Part shown: one piece after another, positions 10,725-18,607 of the stretch
How positions within the stretch are numbered: position 1 is the stretch's first letter
Layout of the letters: each line of letters opens with the position of its first letter
From: Arthrobacter sp. M2012083
GTDB lineage: Bacteria > Actinomycetota > Actinomycetes > Actinomycetales > Micrococcaceae
NCBI RefSeq assembly: GCF_000281065.1
Contig: NZ_AKKK01000016.1
Coordinates: 18,354 to 82,353, forward strand
DNA length: 64,000 nt
Direction of reading: 5' to 3'
Translations under genes and position numbers: made by a program
Notes under the pieces: generated by a model
Told to the model about the DNA's origin: nothing
The model's input: the letters and a program-made list of their open reading frames with translations, nothing else
The model's database searches: none

Positions 10725-11981
10725 ATGACCATCACCCAGAACGAGTCCGTCAATGATGTCGCCAAGCTCGAGCGCACCAAGGTCCTCAACAATGGCGACA
10801 AAGTTTCGCTGACCTTCTCCGATGCGGAGTTCGAGCGCCGCCTCGCCGGCCTCCGCCGGATCATGGCCGAGAAGGACCTCGACGCCGTGATCCTCACCAG
10901 CTACCACTCCATCAAGTACTACTCCGATTTCCTCTTCACCTACTTCGGCCGCTCCTACGGCATGGTGGTCACCAAGGATGACACGGTGACCATTACGGCA
11001 AACATCGACGCCGGTATGCCTTGGCGCCGCAGCTACGGCGACAACCTGGTGTACACGGACTGGCGCCGGGACAACTACATCCACGCCATCCAGGAAGTCC
11101 TGCGGACCCGCGGCATCAACCCGCGCCGCATCGGCGTCGAAGATGACTCGCTGCCCCTGGACAACCGCAACAAGATCCAGGCGGCCTTCTCCGGAGCAAC
11201 GCTGGTTGACGTCGCGCAGGCGGCGATGCGTCAGCGCATGATCAAGTCGGATGAGGAGATCGCGGTTATCAAGCACGGCGCCCGCATCGGCGACTTGGGC
11301 GGTGAGGCCATCCGCAACGCCATCACGGCAGGCATCACCGAGTACGAGGTTGCGTTGATCGGTACCGAAGCCATGGTTCACGAGATCGCCCGCACGTTCC
11401 CGGACTCGGAAATCCGCGACACGTGGGTGTGGTTCCAGTCGGGCATCAACACCGACGGCGCCCACAACTGGGCCACCACCCGGAAGATCCAGGAACACGA
11501 CATCCTGTCCCTGAACTGTTTTCCCATGACCAGCGGCTACTACACGGCACTGGAGCGGACCCTGTTCTACGGCGAACCGGATGCCCGCTCCTTGGAACTG
11601 TGGAACATCAACGTGGAGGTCCACAAGCGCGGCCTTGAGCTCATCAAACCTGGCGCCGTCTGCAGGGACATAGCCGCGGAGCTCAACGAGATCTATGTCA
11701 GTCACGGCCTCCTGGCCAACCGCACGTTCGGATACGGTCATTCCTTCGGTGTGCTGAGCCACTACTACGGACGCGAAGCCGGCCTGGAACTTCGCGAGGA
11801 CATCGACACCGTGCTGGAGCCGGGCATGGTGGTTTCCATGGAACCGATGATCACCGTGCTGGAAGGGCAGCCGGGGGCCGGCGGTTACCGCGAGCACGAC
11901 ATCCTGGTGGTGGGCGAGGACGGTGCGGAGAACATCACCAAGTTCCCGTTCGGTCCCGAGTACAACATCATCGGAGCCTAG
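10725..11981 (+). CDS. Creatinase (creatine amidinohydrolase)
   Basis: Hydrolyses creatine to sarcosine and urea; a pita-bread-fold enzyme related to metallopeptidase M24 but metal-independent. SYHSIKYYSDFLFTYFGRSY, GINTDGAHNWATTRKIQEHD, GYGHSFGVLSHYYGREAG and VVSMEPMIT match the creatinase subfamily closely. ATG at 10725 follows AAAGGA; length 418 aa. Its product feeds the sarcosine oxidase operon at the left end of the window, although the two are separate transcription units. Confidence 0.93.
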   Translation: MTITQNESVNDVAKLERTKVLNNGDKVSLTFSDAEFERRLAGLRRIMAEKDLDAVILTSYHSIKYYSDFLFTYFGRSYGMVVTKDDTVTITANIDAGMPWRRSYGDNLVYTDWRRDNYIHAIQEVLRTRGINPRRIGVEDDSLPLDNRNKIQAAFSGATLVDVAQAAMRQRMIKSDEEIAVIKHGARIGDLGGEAIRNAITAGITEYEVALIGTEAMVHEIARTFPDSEIRDTWVWFQSGINTDGAHNWATTRKIQEHDILSLNCFPMTSGYYTALERTLFYGEPDARSLELWNINVEVHKRGLELIKPGAVCRDIAAELNEIYVSHGLLANRTFGYGHSFGVLSHYYGREAGLELREDIDTVLEPGMVVSMEPMITVLEGQPGAGGYREHDILVVGEDGAENITKFPFGPEYNIIGA

Positions 11982-11987
11982 TGGTCC

Positions 11988-12019
11988 GGCCGGTGGACAC
12001 AGCGTGGTGTCCACCGGCC
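11988..12019 (+). terminator. Strong hairpin after creatinase
   Basis: A perfect 13-bp stem, GGCCGGTGGACAC with GTGTCCACCGGCC, closes a 6-nt loop seven bases after the creatinase stop. There is no clear run of T, so it is either a terminator without a U-tract or an mRNA 3' stabiliser. Confidence 0.6.
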
Positions 12020-12070
12020 GCACGTCCCTTCCCCAACAAATCCCGTGTCCCGGCGAAATATAGTGAACCC

Positions 12071-12886
12071 ATGACTCCCACTGATTCCAGCGAAGCTCCT
12101 GATACCGGCAACGGCAACGGCGACAGCAAAAACACCTCGGTCATCGTCAACGCCATTGCCGTGTTGAGGAGCTTCACAGCCGATGAACCGCTTCTGGGAG
12201 TCACTGAAATCGCGGGGCGGATCGGCCTGCACAAGAGCACGGTCAGCCGCATCCTGGCGACGCTGGAACAGGAAAACCTTGTAGAACGCGACGTCGATTC
12301 GCGCAGGTTCCGCTTGGGCTTGGGGATGATCGCCATGGCGGGCCCCCTCCTGGCGGAACTCGAAGAGCGCCGCGTGGCCTACCCGGTACTTCGCGAACTT
12401 ACTGAGCGGACGGGGGAGACCAGCGCGCTCATGGTGTGGAACGGCAGCGAGTCCATGTGTGTGGAACAGATCCCCAGCCGTCACCAGGTCAAGCACCTCG
12501 CTCCCCTGGGTGCCAGGTACAACGAAGCCCTGAGCTCCTCGGTGCAGGTGTTCCTTGGCTCGGAGAACGAGGACCGTGTGCGTCAGTTGTTGCGCAGCGG
12601 TTCCATCACCCTTCCGGGTCTGGACGAGGACGCCATTGAGGCCTATCTGGCCCGGGTGGGGGAGTCCATGAAGCGCGGCTGGGCAGTGAACTTTGGGGAG
12701 ACATCCATTGAGGAAGTGGGGGTGGCCTCGCCCGTTTACGATCATCGCGGCGACATCGTTGCGTCCGTCCTCATTCCGGCGCCGAAATTCCGTGTTTCGC
12801 AGGACACCCTGAGCAGCCTCGGTGAAGCCTGCGCCGCTGCTGCCGCCAAGGTCACCACGCGCCTGGGTGGCCGCGCCCCGCAGTAG
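12071..12886 (+). CDS. IclR-family transcriptional regulator
   Basis: Regulator of 271 aa. The helix-turn-helix is at about residues 30-75 (VTEIAGRIGLHKSTVSRILATLEQ), followed by an IclR effector domain with ETSALMVWNGSESMCVEQIPS and a C-terminal VASPVYDHRGDIVASVLIPAP. Start at ATG 12071: TATAGT lies exactly 6 nt upstream, which suggests a leaderless mRNA. It follows the creatinase gene, so control of creatine use is likely. Confidence 0.87.
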   Translation: MTPTDSSEAPDTGNGNGDSKNTSVIVNAIAVLRSFTADEPLLGVTEIAGRIGLHKSTVSRILATLEQENLVERDVDSRRFRLGLGMIAMAGPLLAELEERRVAYPVLRELTERTGETSALMVWNGSESMCVEQIPSRHQVKHLAPLGARYNEALSSSVQVFLGSENEDRVRQLLRSGSITLPGLDEDAIEAYLARVGESMKRGWAVNFGETSIEEVGVASPVYDHRGDIVASVLIPAPKFRVSQDTLSSLGEACAAAAAKVTTRLGGRAPQ

Positions 12887-13053
12887 CCCGGCAGCCCGTC
12901 GTCGAGCCCCCCGAAACCTCCGTCGAGATGGCAGTAGATAACGGACATGGTCATCAAATGGCATCCCGGCGGGGAAGAAGGCGGGAAACGGAACGGCGGC
13001 CGTCCCCTCAAAGGGAGCGGTCGCCGTCGTTGTTCACAAGCCGCGCGGAAGGT

Positions 13054-13533
13054 CTACATCTTCCGTCGTGCTGTGGTTGTTTCGTCCATGGCATCCCTGC
13101 CGAGCCAGGCGCCCAGCCCGATCATGGCAACGCCGAGGATCAGGTGCAGCCAGTTGTCAGCCGTATTGAACGGGACGAAGTTGGCAGCCGTTTCCTGGTT
13201 GATGACCAGGCCGTAGATCCAAAGAACGATGTACACGGCGCCGCCGCCCAGGAGGAACAGGCGAGCCATGCGTGCGTTCCTTGCCATGGCCAAGCCGGCC
13301 ACGCCAAACAGCAGGTGAACGATGTTGTGGAGTATGGACACTTGGAAGACTCCAAGCAGCATGGCGCCGGATTCATGTCCCGCAAAGGTCATGGCGCCGA
13401 AATTGGTAGTGATTCCTGGAATGAAGCCCAGGATGCCTACCAGCAGAAATACAATGCCAACGCCCATGGCGGTGTTGCGAAGCGTCAACCCCATCATGTG
13501 GTGGTGTTCGGCGGGGTGCGAAGCGGTGGTCAT
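13054..13533 (-). CDS. DUF4383-type small membrane protein
   Basis: 159-aa protein with four hydrophobic segments (VGIVFLLVGILGFIPGI, LLGVFQVSILHNIVHLLFGV, LFLLGGGAVYIVLWIYGLV, WLHLILGVAMIGLGAWLG), matching DUF4383 family architecture. No function is known. Start ATG at 13533 follows GGAGG by 5 nt. Its histidine-rich N-terminus (SHPAEHHHMM) is cytoplasmic by prediction. Nothing nearby hints at a role. Confidence 0.8.
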   Translation of the reverse strand: MTTASHPAEHHHMMGLTLRNTAMGVGIVFLLVGILGFIPGITTNFGAMTFAGHESGAMLLGVFQVSILHNIVHLLFGVAGLAMARNARMARLFLLGGGAVYIVLWIYGLVINQETAANFVPFNTADNWLHLILGVAMIGLGAWLGRDAMDETTTARRKM

Positions 13534-13690
13534 CAAGTCCTCCCTTTCACGCTGTTACCCGGCTCTTCTCATGGAGAGCCGACCTGCGGCAAGGAGTGTC
13601 GCAAAACCTTGCCGACGCCGCCATAATACTCCTGAAATGCCTCTGATAGCAGGGGCATGAGCCCGGTTCAGCGGCCGCTAGCATGGATTT

Positions 13691-14662
13691 ATGAGCCAAG
13701 CTCCAAACGGACGTGTGCACACGATCTTCCATGACACCCGCGATCTCACGCCGTTCCGTGAGGGTTACGTCCGCACGCCGGTCCGTGGCCTGGCAGACGG
13801 CGTCAATGACGTGCTTTCCGGGGTCCTCAGCGGCCGCGACCATGCGAGGTTGTCCGTGGTGGGGAATGTCCCGCGGTTGAAGATGCTGTCCTCAAAGACT
13901 GCCAAGGCCATGCATGAGGCCGTTTTCACGTCCACGGAGCCGGACCGACTTCTTGCTTTCGGCCGTACTTTTCCGGGCTGGGCCGGCTTATGCCACGTGA
14001 TGGCGGGGCTTCTCGCGTACAAGCACGGCGGATTCCTGAGGGCATCGGAGCTGCTGCAGCGCGGTTTAACAACAAGGATCGACGACGACGCCAGCCAGTT
14101 CTCGGCTACGTACCTTGGGCAGGTGGTCACCAAAGTCGAGGTAGCAGAACGCATCGAAGTGCCAGTCCTGTTCAGCGAGGAATCCGTATTTCTTGCATTG
14201 TCCCACTGCCTCCGGGAAATGGGGATGACCGAGGCGGCCTTGGAAGCGGTGGTGACTTTGCCGCCGTCGTTGCCTTCAGCGTTGGCGCGCTGCACGGCGG
14301 CGTACTCTTTGGAGCGCCACCGCGACGTGGTGCTTTGGACCGAAGGTTTGCTGAACACGGATGACTTGTCCGCCGCACTGTTGCTGATCCGGGCGCGGTC
14401 GCAACGGGCGCGCGGCGATTTCGAGTCGGCGCAGGCTGCCCTGAAGGAAGTCCTCCGGCGTCGGAAAACCAACCTGGCCTTGAAGAATGATGCATTGACC
14501 GACAGGGCGTTGCTTGCGCTTGACCAAGGCCGCCGAACGCTCACTCCGCGATCCAGGCGGCCAGCCCCGCCTGCCGAGCTTGAGACCTCGGAAGTCATCC
14601 GCAAGGACGCTGAGATGCGGCGCCTGTGGGAGAACGACTTCAGGCAGCTGGGCGGCGAATAA
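13691..14662 (+). CDS. Hypothetical helical-repeat protein
   Basis: 323-aa soluble protein I do not recognise. The central part (LLAYKHGGFLRASELLQRGL, FLALSHCLREMGMTEAALEA, ALLLIRARSQRARGDFESAQ) looks like TPR-type helical hairpins, suggesting a protein-interaction scaffold. The C-terminus is basic then charged (RRTLTPRSRRPAPP ... RLWENDFRQLGGE). TAGCAT sits 6 nt before the ATG, so the mRNA may be leaderless. It is divergent from the DUF4383 gene. Confidence 0.7.
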   Translation: MSQAPNGRVHTIFHDTRDLTPFREGYVRTPVRGLADGVNDVLSGVLSGRDHARLSVVGNVPRLKMLSSKTAKAMHEAVFTSTEPDRLLAFGRTFPGWAGLCHVMAGLLAYKHGGFLRASELLQRGLTTRIDDDASQFSATYLGQVVTKVEVAERIEVPVLFSEESVFLALSHCLREMGMTEAALEAVVTLPPSLPSALARCTAAYSLERHRDVVLWTEGLLNTDDLSAALLLIRARSQRARGDFESAQAALKEVLRRRKTNLALKNDALTDRALLALDQGRRTLTPRSRRPAPPAELETSEVIRKDAEMRRLWENDFRQLGGE

Positions 14663-14669
14663 AAATCCC

Positions 14670-14750
14670 TTGTGCCGTACTGAAGAGAGGCGTATTCTCT
14701 TAATCAACCAAACAGTTGATCAATGAGTAAGTTGATTAGCGTTGGTTGAT
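14670..14750 (+). promoter_or_regulatory. Promoter and ArsR-type operator of the arsR-AHSA1 pair
   Basis: TTGTGC (14670-14675) and TATTCT (14693-14698) are separated by 17 bp. Directly downstream come ATCAACCA (14703-14710) and its exact complement TGGTTGAT (14743-14750), with TTGATCAA (14716-14723) and GTTGATTAG between them. This cluster of TTGAT half-sites at the transcription start is a good autoregulatory operator. Confidence 0.55.
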
Positions 14751-14768
14751 GGACGGGATGGAGCGGAG

Positions 14769-15155
14769 ATGGAAGAAGATGCCCCGGGGGCGGAATCCCT
14801 GGACAGGGCCTTCATGGCTTTGGCGGATCCGGTGAGGCGGGCCATGGTAGCCCGGCTGTCCCGGGGGGACGCCACTGTCAATGAGCTGGCCGAACCATTC
14901 GCCATCACCAAGCAGGCGGTATCCAAGCACATCCACGTCTTGGAGCATGCCGGTTTGGTTACCCGTTCCCGAGACGCGCAGCGCAGGCCGGTCCATTTGG
15001 ATGCGGCAGCCCTGGAACGACTGACGGCTTGGATTGACCAGTACCGGCTGATCGCCGAGTCCCGCTTCCGCCAGCTGGACCAGCTGCTTGGCGCCAGCGT
15101 CTCCCACCATGACCAAGAGAACACACCTGCAAAGAAGAAAGAGGAACTGAAATGA
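14769..15155 (+). CDS. ArsR-family winged-helix regulator
   Basis: 128-aa repressor-type protein. FMALADPVRRAMVARLSRGD and FAITKQAVSKHIHVLEHAGL form the winged helix; no cysteine metal site is seen, so it belongs to the metal-independent ArsR group often paired with AHSA1 proteins. ATG at 14769 is preferred to the upstream TTG. The stop overlaps the next gene's ATG (ATGA), making a two-gene operon. Confidence 0.85.
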   Translation: MEEDAPGAESLDRAFMALADPVRRAMVARLSRGDATVNELAEPFAITKQAVSKHIHVLEHAGLVTRSRDAQRRPVHLDAAALERLTAWIDQYRLIAESRFRQLDQLLGASVSHHDQENTPAKKKEELK

Positions 15156-15619
15156 GCAATCCAACAACAATCACCGCTGATAGTGGCGTCCCGTTCGTTG
15201 ATACAGTCCGCGAATTCGATGCCCCGGTCAGTGCAGTTTTCAAAGCCCACGTTGACCCGGACCTCTTGGCCAAATGGCTGGGCCCGCGCAGCACGGTGAC
15301 GAAAATTTCTGAGTACAACGCCGTCACCGGCGGCAGCTGGCGGTATGAAAACGGTGACGACAGCGGGATGTATGGATTCCGGGGCGTCTTTCACACGGTC
15401 GAGGCCGACGCGTTGATCATCCAGACAATCGAGTTCGAAGGGGCGCCCAACCAAGTGGTCATCAGCACCACAACGTTTGAGGAAATCGACGGCAGGACCA
15501 GGATGTCGGCGCACGAGGTCTACCCCTCGGTTGAAGCACGCGATATGGCCTTGGCTACCGGGATGGACTACGGCGTCATCGAAGGATACGAGCGGCTTGA
15601 CGAACTCCTCGCCGCCTAG
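15152..15619 (+). CDS. AHSA1/SRPBCC-domain protein
   Basis: 155-aa single-domain START-like fold protein (VREFDAPVSAVFKAHVDPDLLAKWLGP at the start, then GSWRYENGD and GFRGVFHTVE). Members bind small hydrophobic ligands; no enzymatic residue is evident. The ATGA overlap with the ArsR gene indicates co-translation, a common pairing whose physiological role is rarely known. Confidence 0.83.
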   Translation: MSNPTTITADSGVPFVDTVREFDAPVSAVFKAHVDPDLLAKWLGPRSTVTKISEYNAVTGGSWRYENGDDSGMYGFRGVFHTVEADALIIQTIEFEGAPNQVVISTTTFEEIDGRTRMSAHEVYPSVEARDMALATGMDYGVIEGYERLDELLAA

Positions 15620-15630
15620 CCGCCCTGTCC

Positions 15631-15671
15631 CTTAGCTGCTTGCGGCCTGTCGCTTAGCTGCTTGCGGCCTG
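15631..15671. repeat. Tandem duplication at the 3' end of the LysE gene
   Basis: CTTAGCTGCTTGCGGCCTG occurs at 15631 and again at 15653, a 22-bp period. The right copy encodes the last codons and stop of the LysE-type gene (read on the minus strand); the left copy is untranslated. It looks like a recent slippage duplication. Confidence 0.7.
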
Positions 15672-16310
15672 GAACTGCGGCAGAAGCGGCAGGAGTTGCT
15701 CTGACAGCAGCACCGTCCCGAGTCCGATCATGATGATTCCGCTGACCAGGGTTACAACCCGGGCGGCACCGGGCCGGGAGGCCAGCAGCTTCCTGGAGGT
15801 CAGTGCGACGGCGGTGTAAACCGCCCCGGCGAGGAACACGAAGGTCAAGCCCAGCAAGCCCGACTGGACAGGAACAGGCAGCGCTGCCTCTGGGCTGACG
15901 AACTGCGGTACCAGCGCCACGAAGAAGAGCAGGCCCTTTGGGTTGATCCCGCTGGTGCCCATGCCTTGAAGGAAGGTGCGGAGCTGGTTTCCGGAATGCA
16001 CGACGCCGCCTTCCGCACTGAAGCTGGCGCCTCGCCACGAGCGGAGGGTAGCGACGCCGAGCCACAGCAGGTAGCCAGCTCCCGCGATGGTCAACCACCC
16101 CAGCAGTCCTGGAACTCCGGCCAAGAGGGCCGCCAGTCCTGCCATCATCAGCAAAGTGTGGATGACGTAGCCGCTGCACAAGCCAGCGACGGCAGGGACG
16201 AAGCTGCGCTGACGGAGGCCCGCCGAAATCGAGTACGCCCAGTCGACGCCGGGCGTGCACGCCAAGCTGACGGCGACGAGCATGAAGGCGAGGAACAGCT
16301 GCGGGTTCAC
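15654..16310 (-). CDS. LysE/RhtB-family amino acid exporter
   Basis: 218-aa membrane protein with about six hydrophobic segments. The start MNPQLFLAFMLVAVSLACTPG with LACTPGVDWAYSISAGLRQ is the hallmark LysE N-terminus, and GINPKGLLFFVALVPQFV the second conserved block. GTG at 16310 follows GGAGAG. It is divergent from an Lrp/AsnC regulator, the usual arrangement for such exporters. Substrate unknown, probably an amino acid. Confidence 0.9.
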   Translation of the reverse strand: MNPQLFLAFMLVAVSLACTPGVDWAYSISAGLRQRSFVPAVAGLCSGYVIHTLLMMAGLAALLAGVPGLLGWLTIAGAGYLLWLGVATLRSWRGASFSAEGGVVHSGNQLRTFLQGMGTSGINPKGLLFFVALVPQFVSPEAALPVPVQSGLLGLTFVFLAGAVYTAVALTSRKLLASRPGAARVVTLVSGIIMIGLGTVLLSEQLLPLLPQFQAASS

Positions 16311-16413
16311 GTTTTCTCTCCAGGGCTAGGTGGTAGGAAAACTCTAGGGAAAATTGGCCCATAAGTGTTTCCATATTTAGCCCGCAAGAAGCTCTTCTCG
16401 GTAAGATAATTGC

Positions 16414-16869
16414 GTGATCGATGGAATTGATAGAACTATTTTGCGCCACCTCAAAGAGGATGGCCGGATGACTGCCACAGCCCTTGCGTCCAAGGTGGGT
16501 TTGACTGTGGCTCCATGTCATCGGAGGCTCCGCGATCTGGAGTCCTCAGGGGTGATCCGCGGCTACCGTGCAGACATCGATCCTGCTTCGGTGGGCCTGG
16601 GCTTTGAAGCGATTGTTTTTGTCACGCTCAAACAGGTGGAGCGCACCATCATGGCGGAGTTTGAAGAGCGTGTGACTGCCAGCCCCAACATTGTGGAGGC
16701 CCAGCGGCTCTTCGGATCCCCTGATTACCTTCTCAAGGTTATTGCCGCGGACCTGCCCGCGTATCAGCGCTTCTATGACGACGAGCTCGCGGCACTTCCC
16801 GCGGTGGAACGCCTCACGTCAACGCTGGTCATGAAGAACCTGAAAACCAACATAGGCCCGCCGGTCTGA
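16414..16869 (+). CDS. Lrp/AsnC-family regulator, probably of the divergent exporter
   Basis: 151-aa regulator: helix-turn-helix MTATALASKVGLTVAPCHRRLRDLE in the first 60 residues and a RAM ligand domain with VEAQRLFGSPDYLLKVIAADL. Start GTG at 16414; TAAGAT lies exactly 6 nt upstream, so the mRNA is probably leaderless. Divergent from the LysE-type gene across 103 bp, an AT-rich stretch (CATATTTAG and others) likely to hold its binding site. Confidence 0.88.
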   Translation: MIDGIDRTILRHLKEDGRMTATALASKVGLTVAPCHRRLRDLESSGVIRGYRADIDPASVGLGFEAIVFVTLKQVERTIMAEFEERVTASPNIVEAQRLFGSPDYLLKVIAADLPAYQRFYDDELAALPAVERLTSTLVMKNLKTNIGPPV

Positions 16870-16875
16870 GAAGAC

Positions 16876-17343
16876 CTACTCTGCCAGCAGTCCAGTGGTC
16901 CGGTATGGAATCACTTCCCGGAGGAACATGCTGGTGGACGTTCGCACGATCCCCGGGCACAGTCGGATTTCCTCGGAAACCCGGTAGAGGTCGTCCGGGC
17001 TCTTGGCTACCACCCTGATGATGAGGTCTGTATCGCCGGCGGGAGCATGGCATTCGAGAACTTCGGGGATCTCTCGCAGGGCGGCAATAGCCTCGTTCAG
17101 GTGGCTTTGATCGAGCTCGGCACTGACAGCGGCAGCCACGCCACGTCCCAATGCCGAGGGTAGGACGCGACTGCTGTTGGGGCGGAGGGCTCCGGACGCC
17201 GTCATCCGCTCCAGGCGCGACTGGACTGTCCCCCGGGCCAGGTGCAGTTTCTGGGCCAACACCATGATGGGCACGCGGGGGTCGTCGTCCAGGGCGGCGA
17301 GGACCCGACGGTCCGTGGCATCGAGTTCCTGCAAAGTGACCAC
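16876..17343 (-). CDS. Second Lrp/AsnC-family regulator
   Basis: 155-aa Lrp-type protein (LDATDRRVLAALDDDPRVP, KLHLARGTVQSRLERMTASG, then a RAM domain with LECHAPAGDTDLIIRVVAKS). It converges on the first Lrp gene, leaving only 6 bp between the stops. The start is uncertain: GTG at 17343 abuts AAGGAA too closely, and TTG at 17334 has better spacing. No obvious target lies next to it; self-regulation through the AT-rich sequence upstream (GATCAGATCGATCAATCATA) is possible. Confidence 0.85.
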   Translation of the reverse strand: MVTLQELDATDRRVLAALDDDPRVPIMVLAQKLHLARGTVQSRLERMTASGALRPNSSRVLPSALGRGVAAAVSAELDQSHLNEAIAALREIPEVLECHAPAGDTDLIIRVVAKSPDDLYRVSEEIRLCPGIVRTSTSMFLREVIPYRTTGLLAE

Positions 17344-17537
17344 TTCCTTTCGAGCTTTTCACGTGTGACTGATCAGATCGATCAATCATAATGTTGTCCG
17401 TTGCACCAACTGTAGACCTTCTGCTGAAATGGTGACAACGAAGCAGGTCGCGGCTACCGCCAAACCCCGCAGGCACCAGGAGTCCGGAACATCACCCGGG
17501 GCCCTGCACAGGTTTCCCGCAAGGAAGCAGCCGCTGA

Positions 17538-17643
17538 TTGACTCTTGTTCACAGCATTGTCATTCTGCACCCGCCCTTTTACGGGGGCGCCACAGCAAGA
17601 GCCCCTGAGCTACCGGATCGTTGCGGTAGCGGAGGGGCTCTTG
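17538..17643 (+). promoter_or_regulatory. Promoter-like boxes and strong hairpin before gluQRS; possible small RNA or attenuator
   Basis: TTGACT (17538-17543) and a weak CATTCT (17561-17566) are 17 bp apart. Downstream is a small CGCCC/GGGCG hairpin, then a long one (17596-17643): CAAGAGCCCCT pairs with AGGGGCTCTTG, and after a 2-nt internal loop GCTACCG pairs with CGGTAGC. No protein gene ends just before it, so the hairpin either ends a short transcript or folds in a gluQRS leader. The rest of 17344-17695 shows nothing recognisable, and no tRNA. Confidence 0.4.
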
Positions 17644-17695
17644 TGTTGCCCGGCGCCAGTCTCTGTCTCCCGTGCCCGGCGAATAGGCTTGGATC

Positions 17696-18583
17696 ATGAC
17701 TGCTGCTGGCCGCTTCGCCCCGAGCCCTTCCGGCGAACTCCACGTCGGCAACCTGAGGACCGCGATTCTCGCTTGGCTGTTCGCGAAGTCCAGTGGCCGC
17801 GATTTCCTGCTGAGAGTCGAGGATCTGGACCGCGCCCGATCCGGCGCCGAGGCGGAGCAGCTCCGTGATCTGCGGGCGGTCGGCGTCAGTTGGGACGCCG
17901 ACGTCGTACGCCAGACTGAACGCGCGGCGCTGTACGACGAAGCGATTGTGCGGCTGACGGCCGAAGGCCGGACCTACGAGTGCTTCTGCACGCGAAGGGA
18001 AATCCAAGAGGCCCCCTCCGCGCCGCATGCCCCGCAGGGCGCTTATCCGGGAACGTGCCTACGGCTTTCCCCTGCCGAACGTGAGATCCGGCGCGCTACG
18101 CGTCCCGCGTCCATCCGCTTAAGGGCGGAGGTTTCGGAGTGGGCTGTTGAGGACCAGTTGCACGGGAGATACGTGGGCGTGGTGGACGACTTTGTGCTTC
18201 GCCGCAACGACGGCGTGACGGCCTACAATCTCGCAGTGGTAGTTGACGACGCGCACCAGGGAATCGACCAAGTGGTTCGCGGCGACGACCTCCTTCCGTC
18301 CACACCGCGGCAGGCCCGCCTGGCATCGCTGCTGGGGCTGCCGATCCCCGAATACGCCCACGTTCCGCTGGTGGTTAATCACGACGGCGTGAGGCTGGCG
18401 AAGCGCGACGGGGCCGTTACGCTGGGCGACCTCGCCGCCGTCGGAATTCCTGCAGAACGTGTGCGTGACCTGCTGCTGGAGTCCCTTGGATTGCCTGCGG
18501 GAACCTTGCAGGATGCCCTGCCGCACTTCACCCCGCAAAACGTCCCAAAGACGCCGTGGGTGTGGAAAATTCCCCGGATTTGA
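17696..18583 (+). CDS. gluQ: Glutamyl-Q tRNA(Asp) synthetase
   Basis: Truncated glutamyl-tRNA synthetase paralogue that attaches glutamate to queuosine at position 34 of tRNA(Asp). FAPSPSGELHVGNLRTAI is the HIGH-type motif, CFCTRR with a downstream Y-x3-C (AYPGTC) the zinc site, and LAKRDGAVTLGDL the KMSKS-type motif. At 295 aa the anticodon-binding domain is absent, which separates it from GltX. TAGGCT lies 6 nt before the ATG, so a leaderless transcript is likely. Confidence 0.92.
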   Translation: MTAAGRFAPSPSGELHVGNLRTAILAWLFAKSSGRDFLLRVEDLDRARSGAEAEQLRDLRAVGVSWDADVVRQTERAALYDEAIVRLTAEGRTYECFCTRREIQEAPSAPHAPQGAYPGTCLRLSPAEREIRRATRPASIRLRAEVSEWAVEDQLHGRYVGVVDDFVLRRNDGVTAYNLAVVVDDAHQGIDQVVRGDDLLPSTPRQARLASLLGLPIPEYAHVPLVVNHDGVRLAKRDGAVTLGDLAAVGIPAERVRDLLLESLGLPAGTLQDALPHFTPQNVPKTPWVWKIPRI

Positions 18584-18607
18584 ACTGCCCGCCGCCGGCC
18601 TCGCCGG

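Noticed and set aside
10641..12023. 460-codon minus-strand frame opposite creatinase
   Set aside because: Antisense to creatinase and without any recognisable motif.
12887..13053. Small gene between iclR and the DUF4383 gene
   Set aside because: Short frames here are Arg/Gly-rich, lack a ribosome binding site and run into the neighbouring gene in antisense.
17344..17695. tRNA gene in the gap before gluQ
   Set aside because: No T-arm consensus or cloverleaf could be drawn on either strand.
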